Shown here in pieces: positions 1-6,238 of a stretch of 10,436 bases of DNA. Each line of letters starts with the position of its first letter. Within the stretch, counting starts at the first letter, position 1. The position numbers and the translations under genes are program-made. Location: contig CALCWF010000190.1 of the NCBI GenBank assembly GCA_937906355.1, forward strand, positions 1 through 10,436, written 5' to 3'. The notes under the pieces are model-generated. The model saw only the letters and a list, made by a program, of their open reading frames with translations. It searched no databases and was not told the DNA's origin. Source of the DNA: an uncultured Rickettsiales bacterium (GTDB lineage: Bacteria > Pseudomonadota > Alphaproteobacteria > Rickettsiales > Deianiraeaceae).

Positions 1-1318
1 TTGCAATTAATGGAGATGTAATTGAACTTAAAACAAATATCCCAAATCCTAAAGCATTTAATAGAGCAATTCCACCGCCAGCGATAACACCTTCTTCTAT
101 CGCCGCACGCGTTGCGTGTAAGGCATCGTCCACTCTATCTTTACGCTCTTTCACTTCAATTTCAGTCGCACCGCCAACTTTGACGACGGCGACTCCACCT
201 GATAGTTTCGCGAGACGCTCTTGAAGCTTTTCCTTATCGTATTCACTTGTCGAGTTCTCGATTTGAGCACTGATTTGTTTGCAACGCGTGGTTATGCCTT
301 TTTTGTCTCCTAAACCGTCAACGACAACAGTATTATCTTTATCGACAATGACTCTTTTTGCAGAACCGAGATATTCCGGTTTGATATCTTCTAATTTCAT
401 TCCTAGCTCTTCGCTGATGACTTCGCCTTTTGTCAAAATTGCTATATCTTCCAACATAGCTTTACGTCTATCACCGAAGCCTGGGGCTTTAACGGCACAT
501 GTTTTTAGACCGCCACGAAGCTTGTTAACTACTAGCGTAGCTAGTGCTTCTCCTTCTACGTCCTCAGCGATAATCAATAAAGGTCTACCTGATTTCATTA
601 CAGCCTCCAATAGAGGAACCATAGGTTGGAGAGATGACAACTTTTTTTCGAAAATTAAAATATATGGGTTATCTAACTCAGCTACCATTTTGTCGGCGTT
701 TGTAACGAAGTATGGAGATATATATCCTCTGTCAAAACTCATACCTTCAACGACATCGAGAGTCGTGTCGAAACTCTTGCCCTCTTCGACGGTGACTGTT
801 CCATTTTTACCGACTTTTTCAATTGCTTCTGCTAATATTTCACCGATCTTTTGATCTCCATTAGCAGATATTGTTCCAACTTGTGCTATTTCAACTTTTG
901 AAGATATTTTCTTTGCGTTAGACTTTATATAATCGACAACCTTTTCTGTTGCTAAGTCGATTCCTTTCTTCAAATCCATTGGGTTCATACCTGCCTCGAC
1001 AGCTTTTAGACCTTCTTTTGCTATCGCTCTAGCCAGAACGGTAGCCGTTGTTGTTCCGTCACCGGCACGATCGTTTGTCTTGTTTGCGACTTCCTTTATC
1101 ATTGAAACACCGAGATTTTGTGCTTTATTACTCAGTTCGATTTCCTTTGCAACTGATACGCCGTCTTTTGTTATGCGTGGCGATCCGTATGATCTGTCTA
1201 TCACGACATTTCTACCCTTTGGACCTAGCGTCGATGCAACTGCATCAGCTAAAACGTCCATGCCACGAAGTAATTCCTTTCTTGCATCCGAACCACGTAT
1301 AACTACTTTTGCTGTCAT
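1..1318 (-). CDS. groEL: Chaperonin GroEL (Hsp60), C-terminal part beyond window
   Basis: This is the 60-kDa chaperonin subunit, which forms the double-ring ATP-driven folding chamber in the cytoplasm. The gene starts at ATG 1318 and runs off the left edge after about 439 of the usual ~545 codons. Visible hallmarks include LGPKGRNV (31-38), KDG (51-53), the nucleotide-binding GDGTTTATVLA (from residue 86), the apical-domain stretch APGFGDRRKAM, the ATPase aspartate in DRVDDALHATRAA and the GGG at 414-416. Numbering matches E. coli GroEL without net indels up to that GGG. From about residue 423 the last ~17 residues before the edge (LGFGIFVLSSITSPLIA) do not resemble the usual helix and DQ-containing loop; whether this is real divergence or a junction cannot be judged here. 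No groES precedes it: the upstream neighbour, 202 bp away, is an unrelated unknown gene. No clear Shine-Dalgarno precedes the ATG. Confidence 0.97.
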   Translation of the reverse strand, partial: MTAKVVIRGSDARKELLRGMDVLADAVASTLGPKGRNVVIDRSYGSPRITKDGVSVAKEIELSNKAQNLGVSMIKEVANKTNDRAGDGTTTATVLARAIAKEGLKAVEAGMNPMDLKKGIDLATEKVVDYIKSNAKKISSKVEIAQVGTISANGDQKIGEILAEAIEKVGKNGTVTVEEGKSFDTTLDVVEGMSFDRGYISPYFVTNADKMVAELDNPYILIFEKKLSSLQPMVPLLEAVMKSGRPLLIIAEDVEGEALATLVVNKLRGGLKTCAVKAPGFGDRRKAMLEDIAILTKGEVISEELGMKLEDIKPEYLGSAKRVIVDKDNTVVVDGLGDKKGITTRCKQISAQIENSTSEYDKEKLQERLAKLSGGVAVVKVGGATEIEVKERKDRVDDALHATRAAIEEGVIAGGGIALLNALGFGIFVLSSITSPLIA

Positions 1319-1339
1319 AAAACAAACTAAAACAAAACA

Positions 1340-1370
1340 ATCTTAACATTCATTTAAATAATTCTGTCAA
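1340..1370 (-). promoter_or_regulatory. Putative groEL promoter
   Basis: On the minus strand a perfect TTGACA (1370-1365) is followed after 19 bp by TAAGAT (1345-1340), a 4/6 match to the -10 consensus. The spacing is longer than the ideal 17 bp. A start here would leave a leader of only about 15 nt before ATG 1318. Just upstream, the same strand reads CCCCCCTTGAA (1387-1377), which resembles the -35 element of heat-shock sigma32 promoters, but I see no matching CCCCAT-type -10. Assignment to a housekeeping promoter is therefore tentative. Confidence 0.4.
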
Positions 1371-1520
1371 TTTTTTTTCAAGGGGGGAGGGGAAAAAAGA
1401 TTTATTTTTTTATAATTCTATTTTTTATTTTTAATTATTAAACTTAATATATTAAAACCTATCTTTAATATATCATATTAATGAATCATAATAGATCTAT
1501 TTATGTTTGTAATTTTAATG

Positions 1521-2711
1521 CTAACTATATACAGGTAGAGGAGTTCGCTTATCGAAATCGTTAATTACGTCATTATTTATTTGTGGCTGGCTATTATCAA
1601 TTTCATTTTGCCCATCAAATGTGTCGTGTTTCATTTTTAGCGTTTTACTATGAATTTCATTCATAGCTTTTTGCTTTCTCTTGAAATGTTTCTTTATTTT
1701 ATCATTTTGGACTAGTGCGAGAAGTCCGATTATCGATATACACAGAAGAACAATGGTTGCGACATATTTGTTTTTTTCGTCTCCCTCTAGAACTGTTAAT
1801 TGTATTCTTTCCTCGTCCGTTTTGGCTTGTTTGTATTTTATCGTCCTGTCGATAGCTTTCTTCCACGTTTTTTTGAATACGTCGCTTACTTCGATTTTCT
1901 TGACGAACTTTTCAAAATCCTGAATTGTTAGTTCTTCGTTGTTTGCGAAGTATTTGCAAATTTTATTTAAAAATAATCTTGTTGCATAGTGCGGGTGAAA
2001 TAACCGTGATGCTTTTTCGATTTTAATACTGTCTATTTTGCTATATAGACGGTCGTCGCTAATTGCGTCAATAAATAGTTGCGTTGTATTACTTCTTACG
2101 TGTGCTATTAATGGTCCAAAGGCTGGAACTCCTACGATAATTATCTTAACTTTATCATTGTCATTTAATAATGACTTATTAAGGAATTTTAATTGGTTAA
2201 AAGTAAAAGGATTTCCTAAACTAGAGCCACGAAACGATATCTCCTTTTTATTATCTTTGAGCACCGCTAAGGTTTCATTCAATACTTTCGTCTCTTTTTT
2301 TGCTCTTCGCGTGGCACAATCCAATCTTGATACTGGATACAGCCCCTTAGGATTGTTTGTATTTATTATGCAAATATCATATTCATTATCGCTAATATGA
2401 TTTAACATTTTTGTTTGCCTGTATTTAGACGTACCATGTGTATTGCATAGTATTTTAACAGGGTCAGATAATTGAGTTTTCGCTTTCTTTATTATATTTG
2501 TTAAATTCGACAAATCGTTCTTACCGATGGAAATACATTTTTTTTGTCCGTACTCGTCCGGATAGCTTACTATAACAAGTGTATGCTTTCGTATATGGTT
2601 AAACAATTTGTTTCCTTTTTTGAGCCTATATAGAAAATCTTCGCCAGATACCTTCCCCGCACGTAGTGCTATTAAGAATGTATTTATGTCGCATTGTCGC
2701 AGATTGTCCAT
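1521..2711 (-). CDS. Unrecognised protein with one C-terminal membrane segment
   Basis: I do not recognise this 396-residue protein. It has no signal peptide. Residues 1-310 look like a soluble, basic, mixed alpha/beta region with short hydrophobic strands such as TLVIVSY (44-50), VKILCN (85-90) and KIIIVGVPAFGPLIA (189-203). A single hydrophobic segment at about 315-334 (YVATIVLLCISIIGLLALV) is followed by a strongly basic stretch (KKHFKRKQK) and a polar, Asn/Asp/Gln-rich tail. By the positive-inside rule the tail is probably cytoplasmic, which would place the large N-terminal part outside, odd without a signal peptide; a cytoplasmic N-part is equally possible. The start is ATG 2711 with a purine-rich GAAGTAAGAAAG just ahead. 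It sits between def and groEL with spacers of 112 and 202 bp and is probably lineage-specific. A secreted or host-directed role is conceivable but has no support in sequence. Confidence 0.8.
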   Translation of the reverse strand: MDNLRQCDINTFLIALRAGKVSGEDFLYRLKKGNKLFNHIRKHTLVIVSYPDEYGQKKCISIGKNDLSNLTNIIKKAKTQLSDPVKILCNTHGTSKYRQTKMLNHISDNEYDICIINTNNPKGLYPVSRLDCATRRAKKETKVLNETLAVLKDNKKEISFRGSSLGNPFTFNQLKFLNKSLLNDNDKVKIIIVGVPAFGPLIAHVRSNTTQLFIDAISDDRLYSKIDSIKIEKASRLFHPHYATRLFLNKICKYFANNEELTIQDFEKFVKKIEVSDVFKKTWKKAIDRTIKYKQAKTDEERIQLTVLEGDEKNKYVATIVLLCISIIGLLALVQNDKIKKHFKRKQKAMNEIHSKTLKMKHDTFDGQNEIDNSQPQINNDVINDFDKRTPLPVYS

Positions 2712-2823
2712 CTTTCTTACTTCATTTGTAATTATAATATATTTGTTATTAAATGGAAATTTATTTTATTAAAATGTATATTTGTATATGATAGTGAGAG
2801 GTCGACAGTAAGGCTTGCTATAT

Positions 2824-3288
2824 TCAGTTGCCAATTTTTGTCCCTCTGTCTACTATTGTTATACCGTTCAAATGGTCTATTTCGTGCTGGAAACACTTTG
2901 CAAGTAGACCGCATGCATCGATTTTTGTTTTACTTCCATCGAACTTTGTAAATTCAACTGTTATTCGATTTGGTCTTTCGACGTTATACGTGCTATCGAC
3001 GACGGACAAGCAACCTTCTTCCATTATACTTTGATCGTTGGAGAAACTTAAAATTTTTGGATTTATAACCTCCGATTTGAACTTTTGTTCCTCGTTGTCT
3101 ATGTCGATTACCAGTATTCGCTTTAATACGCCAATTTGAACGCCAGCAAGTCCTATTCCATTGCATGCATTCATCGTATCAAACATATCGTTTATTAATT
3201 TTTTCAATTTTCCATCAAATATCGATACGATTTCCGATTTTTGTTGTAATAGCTTATTTGGATATTTAACAATCTTCAAGATAGACAT
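2824..3288 (-). CDS. def: Peptide deformylase
   Basis: This Fe(II)/Zn metalloenzyme removes the formyl group from the initiator Met of nascent proteins at the ribosome. All three family motifs are present: motif 1 GIGLAGVQ (44-51; usual GIGLAAxQ, so the second Ala is Gly), motif 2 EGCLS (91-95, metal ligand C93) and motif 3 QHEIDH (134-139, metal ligands H135 and H139, catalytic E136). I chose ATG 3288 because MSILKIVKYPN aligns with the normal N-terminus; a GTG at 3306 in the same frame would add six residues that the family lacks. The protein is 154 residues, ending 13 residues after HLNG, so the C-terminal helix usual in 165-190-residue members is largely missing. The catalytic core is complete, so it is probably active. 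No formyltransferase gene (fmt) lies next to it. Confidence 0.95.
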   Translation of the reverse strand: MSILKIVKYPNKLLQQKSEIVSIFDGKLKKLINDMFDTMNACNGIGLAGVQIGVLKRILVIDIDNEEQKFKSEVINPKILSFSNDQSIMEEGCLSVVDSTYNVERPNRITVEFTKFDGSKTKIDACGLLAKCFQHEIDHLNGITIVDRGTKIGN

Positions 3289-3395
3289 AGCAACAAATAG
3301 AATCACAGTAGATTTTATCTTTTCAATGTAAAAGTCAAATAATCAAGACGATTAGTCGTGTTGAGATATGTCAAACATCTTCTTCACAGATTATT

Positions 3396-3731
3396 TCAAT
3401 CAGCTAACTCCTCTATTGCACGATCGATTGTTTCTATTGCCTGTTCTATGTCGGATACGCATGTAGACACAAAAGCGCCTTCCATCTTCGTCGCGTCGAT
3501 CTTGTTGTATCTTAATAATTGTTTTATTCCTTCGATTTTCATTCCTTTACTATGTAGTAATTCTTTAATTTTTTTTAACTCGTTAACCGCTTTATCGTCA
3601 TAATATCTCCGACCGTTAATTTTTATAACTTCTATATGATTAAATGTTTGCGTCCAAAAGCGTATAGTATGTGATGGCAAGTCTAGCATTTTTGCGACTA
3701 AACCTATTGAATAATGTTCGTTGCTACTCAT
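3396..3731 (-). CDS. Small MerR-type transcriptional regulator
   Basis: This 111-residue DNA-binding protein has a MerR-type N-terminal winged helix-turn-helix: YSIGLVAKMLDLPSHTIRFW (7-26) followed by the wing GRRYYDD (40-46) and the second helical pair (ELKKIKELLHSKGMKIEGIKQLL, described by position 51-73). The rest (about 86-110) is a short amphipathic helix suited to dimerisation. There is no effector-binding domain and no cysteine set for metal sensing. The RFW...GRRYY pattern is typical of the short alphaproteobacterial MerR subgroup. Regulators of about this size are known to act on virulence genes in Anaplasmataceae; equivalence is only a guess. The start is ATG 3731, immediately preceded by a 12-bp palindrome. 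It lies 154 bp downstream of the prepilin-peptidase-like gene and 107 bp ahead of the chosen def start, so it could have its own promoter. Confidence 0.88.
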   Translation of the reverse strand: MSSNEHYSIGLVAKMLDLPSHTIRFWTQTFNHIEVIKINGRRYYDDKAVNELKKIKELLHSKGMKIEGIKQLLRYNKIDATKMEGAFVSTCVSDIEQAIETIDRAIEELAD

Positions 3732-3743
3732 ACTGTTAACAGT
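3732..3743. promoter_or_regulatory. Perfect palindrome abutting the merR-type start codon
   Basis: ACTGTTAACAGT is a perfect 12-bp inverted repeat lying directly upstream of ATG 3731, where a Shine-Dalgarno would be expected. A dimeric regulator binding here would block expression of its own gene, so it could be an autoregulatory operator. A few such palindromes are expected by chance in 10 kb, so only the location makes it noteworthy. Confidence 0.25.
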
Positions 3744-3885
3744 TTTCGATGAGGATAAAAGATTGATATCTTTTATTTTGCAACATTTTACAAAAGTTTA
3801 TTTATTATTTATTATTCGAGCTATATCTTCTTCGCTATCAAAATAGATTTAGTAATGAACTCGTGATAGCTTATTTTTGAAATAT

Positions 3886-4623
3886 TTAAAAAAAGCTCAG
3901 TGCTATACCGGTGAAAATTGTCGCAATTACTATGCTACTACTATCGATTTTATACTTTTTGATATATTTATTGAGTAATGGTAGCGAGCCTACGACCTTA
4001 TAAGTAAGAAAAATAAGTGCAAAAATATAACTAGCAACTATGCCAAAAGATGCAATCAGAATGACGCATATTTTATACTCTTGGTCGGTAATTTGTATAT
4101 CTTTTTTCAACAAAAAGAAGATTATATATACTATCACACAACTAACAAAGAGATCGACGATATCTGGTAGAGTATTGTTGTATCCTCTGTAAGCAAGAAT
4201 AAAAGCAACAAGCATCCATACTAAACGAATTTTTAGTTGCTTATTTGTCTTGTAAATAAACGCTAAGACAATTAAAAAGGAGCCATATAATGATTTCGAG
4301 ATAAATTTTTCATTAAAAACGGAAAATGTCATCGATAAAAGCATTATGTATGCAAGAATCGAGAGTTCTATTATTAGATAAATAACAGGTATCTTTGTTC
4401 CACAATGGACGCACTTTCTGCCACTAAGAAAGTATCCAATGATTGGAAAGAAATACTTGGGTCTGATCTCTTGATTACAATAATTGCATTTCGGTCTATG
4501 CGTCGGTCCTATTGGTATATCGTTTGGTATGCGATCGTATATCGTCGTTGCGACTCCACCGATCCATAGTGCGTAGAAAAATACCACAGCTCTAACGATT
4601 ATTTCAGAATAAAACTCCACCAT
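3886..4623 (-). CDS. Prepilin peptidase-like membrane protein lacking both catalytic Asp
   Basis: The protein has 245 residues and several hydrophobic segments, laid out like the type IV prepilin leader peptidase/N-methyltransferase (PilD, family A24). The N-terminal cytoplasmic domain keeps the family signature: IYDRIPND (28-35), then CxxC (C46, C49), exactly 21 residues, and CxxC (C71, C74), ending with YLIIELSIL in place of YPLVELLT. The C-terminal part should carry two aspartates, in FIDxD...LPD and in GxGD. The corresponding stretches read FIYKTNKQL (122-130) and ITDQEYK (178-184), with Tyr124 and Glu182 where Asp is expected. I therefore expect no normal aspartyl protease activity; the zinc-type/methylase domain may still work. 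It overlaps the cdsA end by 20 bp, so translation is probably coupled. No pilin or secretion ATPase genes are nearby. It may be a repurposed or decaying paralogue. Confidence 0.75.
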   Translation of the reverse strand: MVEFYSEIIVRAVVFFYALWIGGVATTIYDRIPNDIPIGPTHRPKCNYCNQEIRPKYFFPIIGYFLSGRKCVHCGTKIPVIYLIIELSILAYIMLLSMTFSVFNEKFISKSLYGSFLIVLAFIYKTNKQLKIRLVWMLVAFILAYRGYNNTLPDIVDLFVSCVIVYIIFFLLKKDIQITDQEYKICVILIASFGIVASYIFALIFLTYKVVGSLPLLNKYIKKYKIDSSSIVIATIFTGIALSFF

Positions 4624-5401
4624 TTAAAAATAAAACTATAAATACTATCGGTGCAACAAACAATAGGCTATCAAATCTATCAAATAGTCCTCCGTGTCCC
4701 GGTAAAATAGTACCAGAATCTTTAACACAACATTGACGCTTGATGTAGGACTCGGACAGATCTCCTAATTGTGCTAATATAACAACGACCAAGGTTAAAA
4801 CAATAAAACTTTGAAAAGTTAGCGTATCTGCGTTATACACATGCATCATTTTATATAAAACAATCGATATAAAAATTCCACACGTAGAACCAACAATGGC
4901 TCCTTCGTATGTTTTTTTCGGGCTAATTTTTGGCGCTAGTTGCACTTTACCATATCTCTTTCCAAACAGATAAGCCATCGTGTCGACCGTCCATACAACT
5001 GAAAACATCCAGAATGTCACTTTAATACCTTGCGACGATTCTCTGATTAAAATTAGCGAAAAACAGCAAATTACTATATATGAGATGCCAAATTTACGTA
5101 AAGAGACGAACATTTTGTTGTTCGTTTTTTCAATATTGGTGATAATTTTTATTAGCTCGTAGATCATTAAACAGCATATTGCAAAGATTGTAAGCATATA
5201 TACAACGCCACCGCAAAAAACGATTATCAAGAACGTAACTGCAAAGATAATTCCGGTAGTAATACGTCTTTTGTGCTCTGTATCCATATTTTCAAAATAG
5301 AGAGTTATTTTGTCTGTAAGACGACGAAACGTTTCGTTGCCTTTTTTTACAAAAGTAAGTATATTTTTGCACACAGATAAAATCTTTTCCTTACTTACCA
5401 T
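4604..5401 (-). CDS. cdsA: Phosphatidate cytidylyltransferase (CDP-diglyceride synthase)
   Basis: CdsA makes CDP-diacylglycerol from CTP and phosphatidic acid, the entry point to all membrane phospholipids, at the inner membrane. The 265-residue polytopic protein has the family signature near its end: GDLSESYIKR (213-222), VKDSG (226-230), LPGHGGLFDRFD (233-244). Earlier conserved parts are VDTMAYLFGKRYGK (139-152) and KISPKKTYEG (158-167). Membrane helices can be seen from about residue 48 onward. The open frame extends up to 5542, but I chose ATG 5401 because the longer version would overlap uppS by about 150 bp with residues foreign to the family. With this start the overlap with uppS is 11 bp, giving the classic uppS-cdsA pair; the next gene overlaps by 20 bp. 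Length is slightly below E. coli CdsA (285). Confidence 0.95.
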   Translation of the reverse strand: MVSKEKILSVCKNILTFVKKGNETFRRLTDKITLYFENMDTEHKRRITTGIIFAVTFLIIVFCGGVVYMLTIFAICCLMIYELIKIITNIEKTNNKMFVSLRKFGISYIVICCFSLILIRESSQGIKVTFWMFSVVWTVDTMAYLFGKRYGKVQLAPKISPKKTYEGAIVGSTCGIFISIVLYKMMHVYNADTLTFQSFIVLTLVVVILAQLGDLSESYIKRQCCVKDSGTILPGHGGLFDRFDSLLFVAPIVFIVLFLNGGVLF

Positions 5402-6161
5402 ATCTTCTACGCCTACTCTGATAGTTATATAAAGCAAGTAAAAAATCCTCCTCGCAAAACTCGGGCCAGAATTTTTCACAGAAATATAATTCTGCGTAGC
5501 TAATTTTCCACAGGAGAAAGTTGCTGATTCTTTGGTCGCCACCGGTGCGAATTAGCAAATCTACGTCTGGAATGTTTGACGAATATAGATATTGTTCGAA
5601 TATTTGCTCTGTAATTTTATGTTTATTCTTACTGCAAGTATCTTTTTCGTTGTCTTCCTCGTTCAATACGTCTATGATGAGTTTATTGACGGCTTCCGTT
5701 ATTTCGTTTCTACCGCCGTATCCGATACACAATTGGAGTTGTAATTTTGCGTCTTTGCATATTGATGCATTAGCTTGTGTTATTTTTTCTTTAATTTCGT
5801 CAGCGAATAGATCTTTATTGCCGAGAACACGTATATTCACGTGATCTTTGCTATACTCGATAATTTTATCTTTTGATAGATACGTACTTATACAAGAATA
5901 TAGGAATTTTAGTTCTTTTGGTTGTCTTCCTAGATTTTCCGTCGATAGACAATATAGCGTTAGATATTTTATATTGTGCTTTATACACCAATTGCATAGA
6001 TTTTTTATATTTCTAGCACCTTCCTCGTGACCTTTATTGATTGATAGATTGTTTTTTTTTGCCCATCTTCTATTCCCGTCAAGAATGAACGCAATATGCG
6101 TCGGGATATCTGATATTTGTTCTTTTCTCATTTCATTCAATGTTCCGTTTTTATTAGGCAT
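5391..6161 (-). CDS. uppS: Isoprenyl transferase (undecaprenyl diphosphate synthase family)
   Basis: This cis-prenyltransferase condenses isopentenyl-PP onto farnesyl-PP to make the C55 lipid carrier for cell-wall and surface glycans. In the 256-residue protein the motifs are IAFILDGNRRWAKK (23-36, catalytic D28), H45 in GHEEGARN, STEN (73-76), GYGGRNEI (147-154), and DLLIRTGGDQRISNF (201-215) followed by YAELYF (222-227). The usual DGNGRWA reads DGNRRWA, a variant also found in other family members. Residues 165-185 form a charged Lys/Asp/Asn-rich insertion. ATG 6161 has no Shine-Dalgarno; a second Met at residue 12 is also compatible with the family. It heads an overlapping block with cdsA and the prepilin-peptidase-like gene. 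A functional uppS implies some demand for undecaprenyl phosphate, and hence probably some peptidoglycan or surface glycan. Confidence 0.96.
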   Translation of the reverse strand: MPNKNGTLNEMRKEQISDIPTHIAFILDGNRRWAKKNNLSINKGHEEGARNIKNLCNWCIKHNIKYLTLYCLSTENLGRQPKELKFLYSCISTYLSKDKIIEYSKDHVNIRVLGNKDLFADEIKEKITQANASICKDAKLQLQLCIGYGGRNEITEAVNKLIIDVLNEEDNEKDTCSKNKHKITEQIFEQYLYSSNIPDVDLLIRTGGDQRISNFLLWKISYAELYFCEKFWPEFCEEDFLLALYNYQSRRRRYGK

Positions 6162-6173
6162 AACGTAATAGCG

Positions 6174-6209
6174 TAGATAACTATATTATGTTAGATAACT
6201 ATATTATGT
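6174..6209. repeat. Perfect 2 x 18-bp tandem duplication before uppS
   Basis: The unit TAGATAACTATATTATGT occurs twice without mismatch or gap (6174-6191 and 6192-6209). It lies in the 77-bp spacer between the carA-like stop and the uppS start, starting 12 bp upstream of the uppS ATG. On the minus strand each unit contains CATAAT and TATAGT, which resemble -10 boxes, so the duplication could double or displace the uppS promoter. That regulatory reading is inference. Confidence 0.9.
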
Positions 6210-6238
6210 ATTTCTCAATAAAAAAGAGTCTAACATGT

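Noticed and set aside
279..854. Plus-strand open frame of 191 codons
   Set aside because: It lies antisense to groEL, whose frame is conserved through this whole stretch; the antisense frame is a by-product of groEL codon use.
1401..1520. AT-rich spacer as a possible replication origin or small RNA
   Set aside because: It shows A/T runs and a short ATAGATCTAT palindrome but no DnaA-box cluster, iterons or clear promoter-terminator pair.
3289..3306. GTG start for def six codons upstream
   Set aside because: Family members start at the MSILKIV-like position, and no ribosome-binding site favours the GTG.
3337..3362. Possible stem-loop between the MerR-type gene and def
   Set aside because: The only pairing is ACGA/TCGT around a 4-base loop, with no T-run after it; too weak to call a terminator.
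5402..5542. Longer N-terminus for cdsA
   Set aside because: The extra 47 codons lie inside the conserved 3' part of uppS and do not look like CdsA; ATG 5401 gives the usual small overlap.
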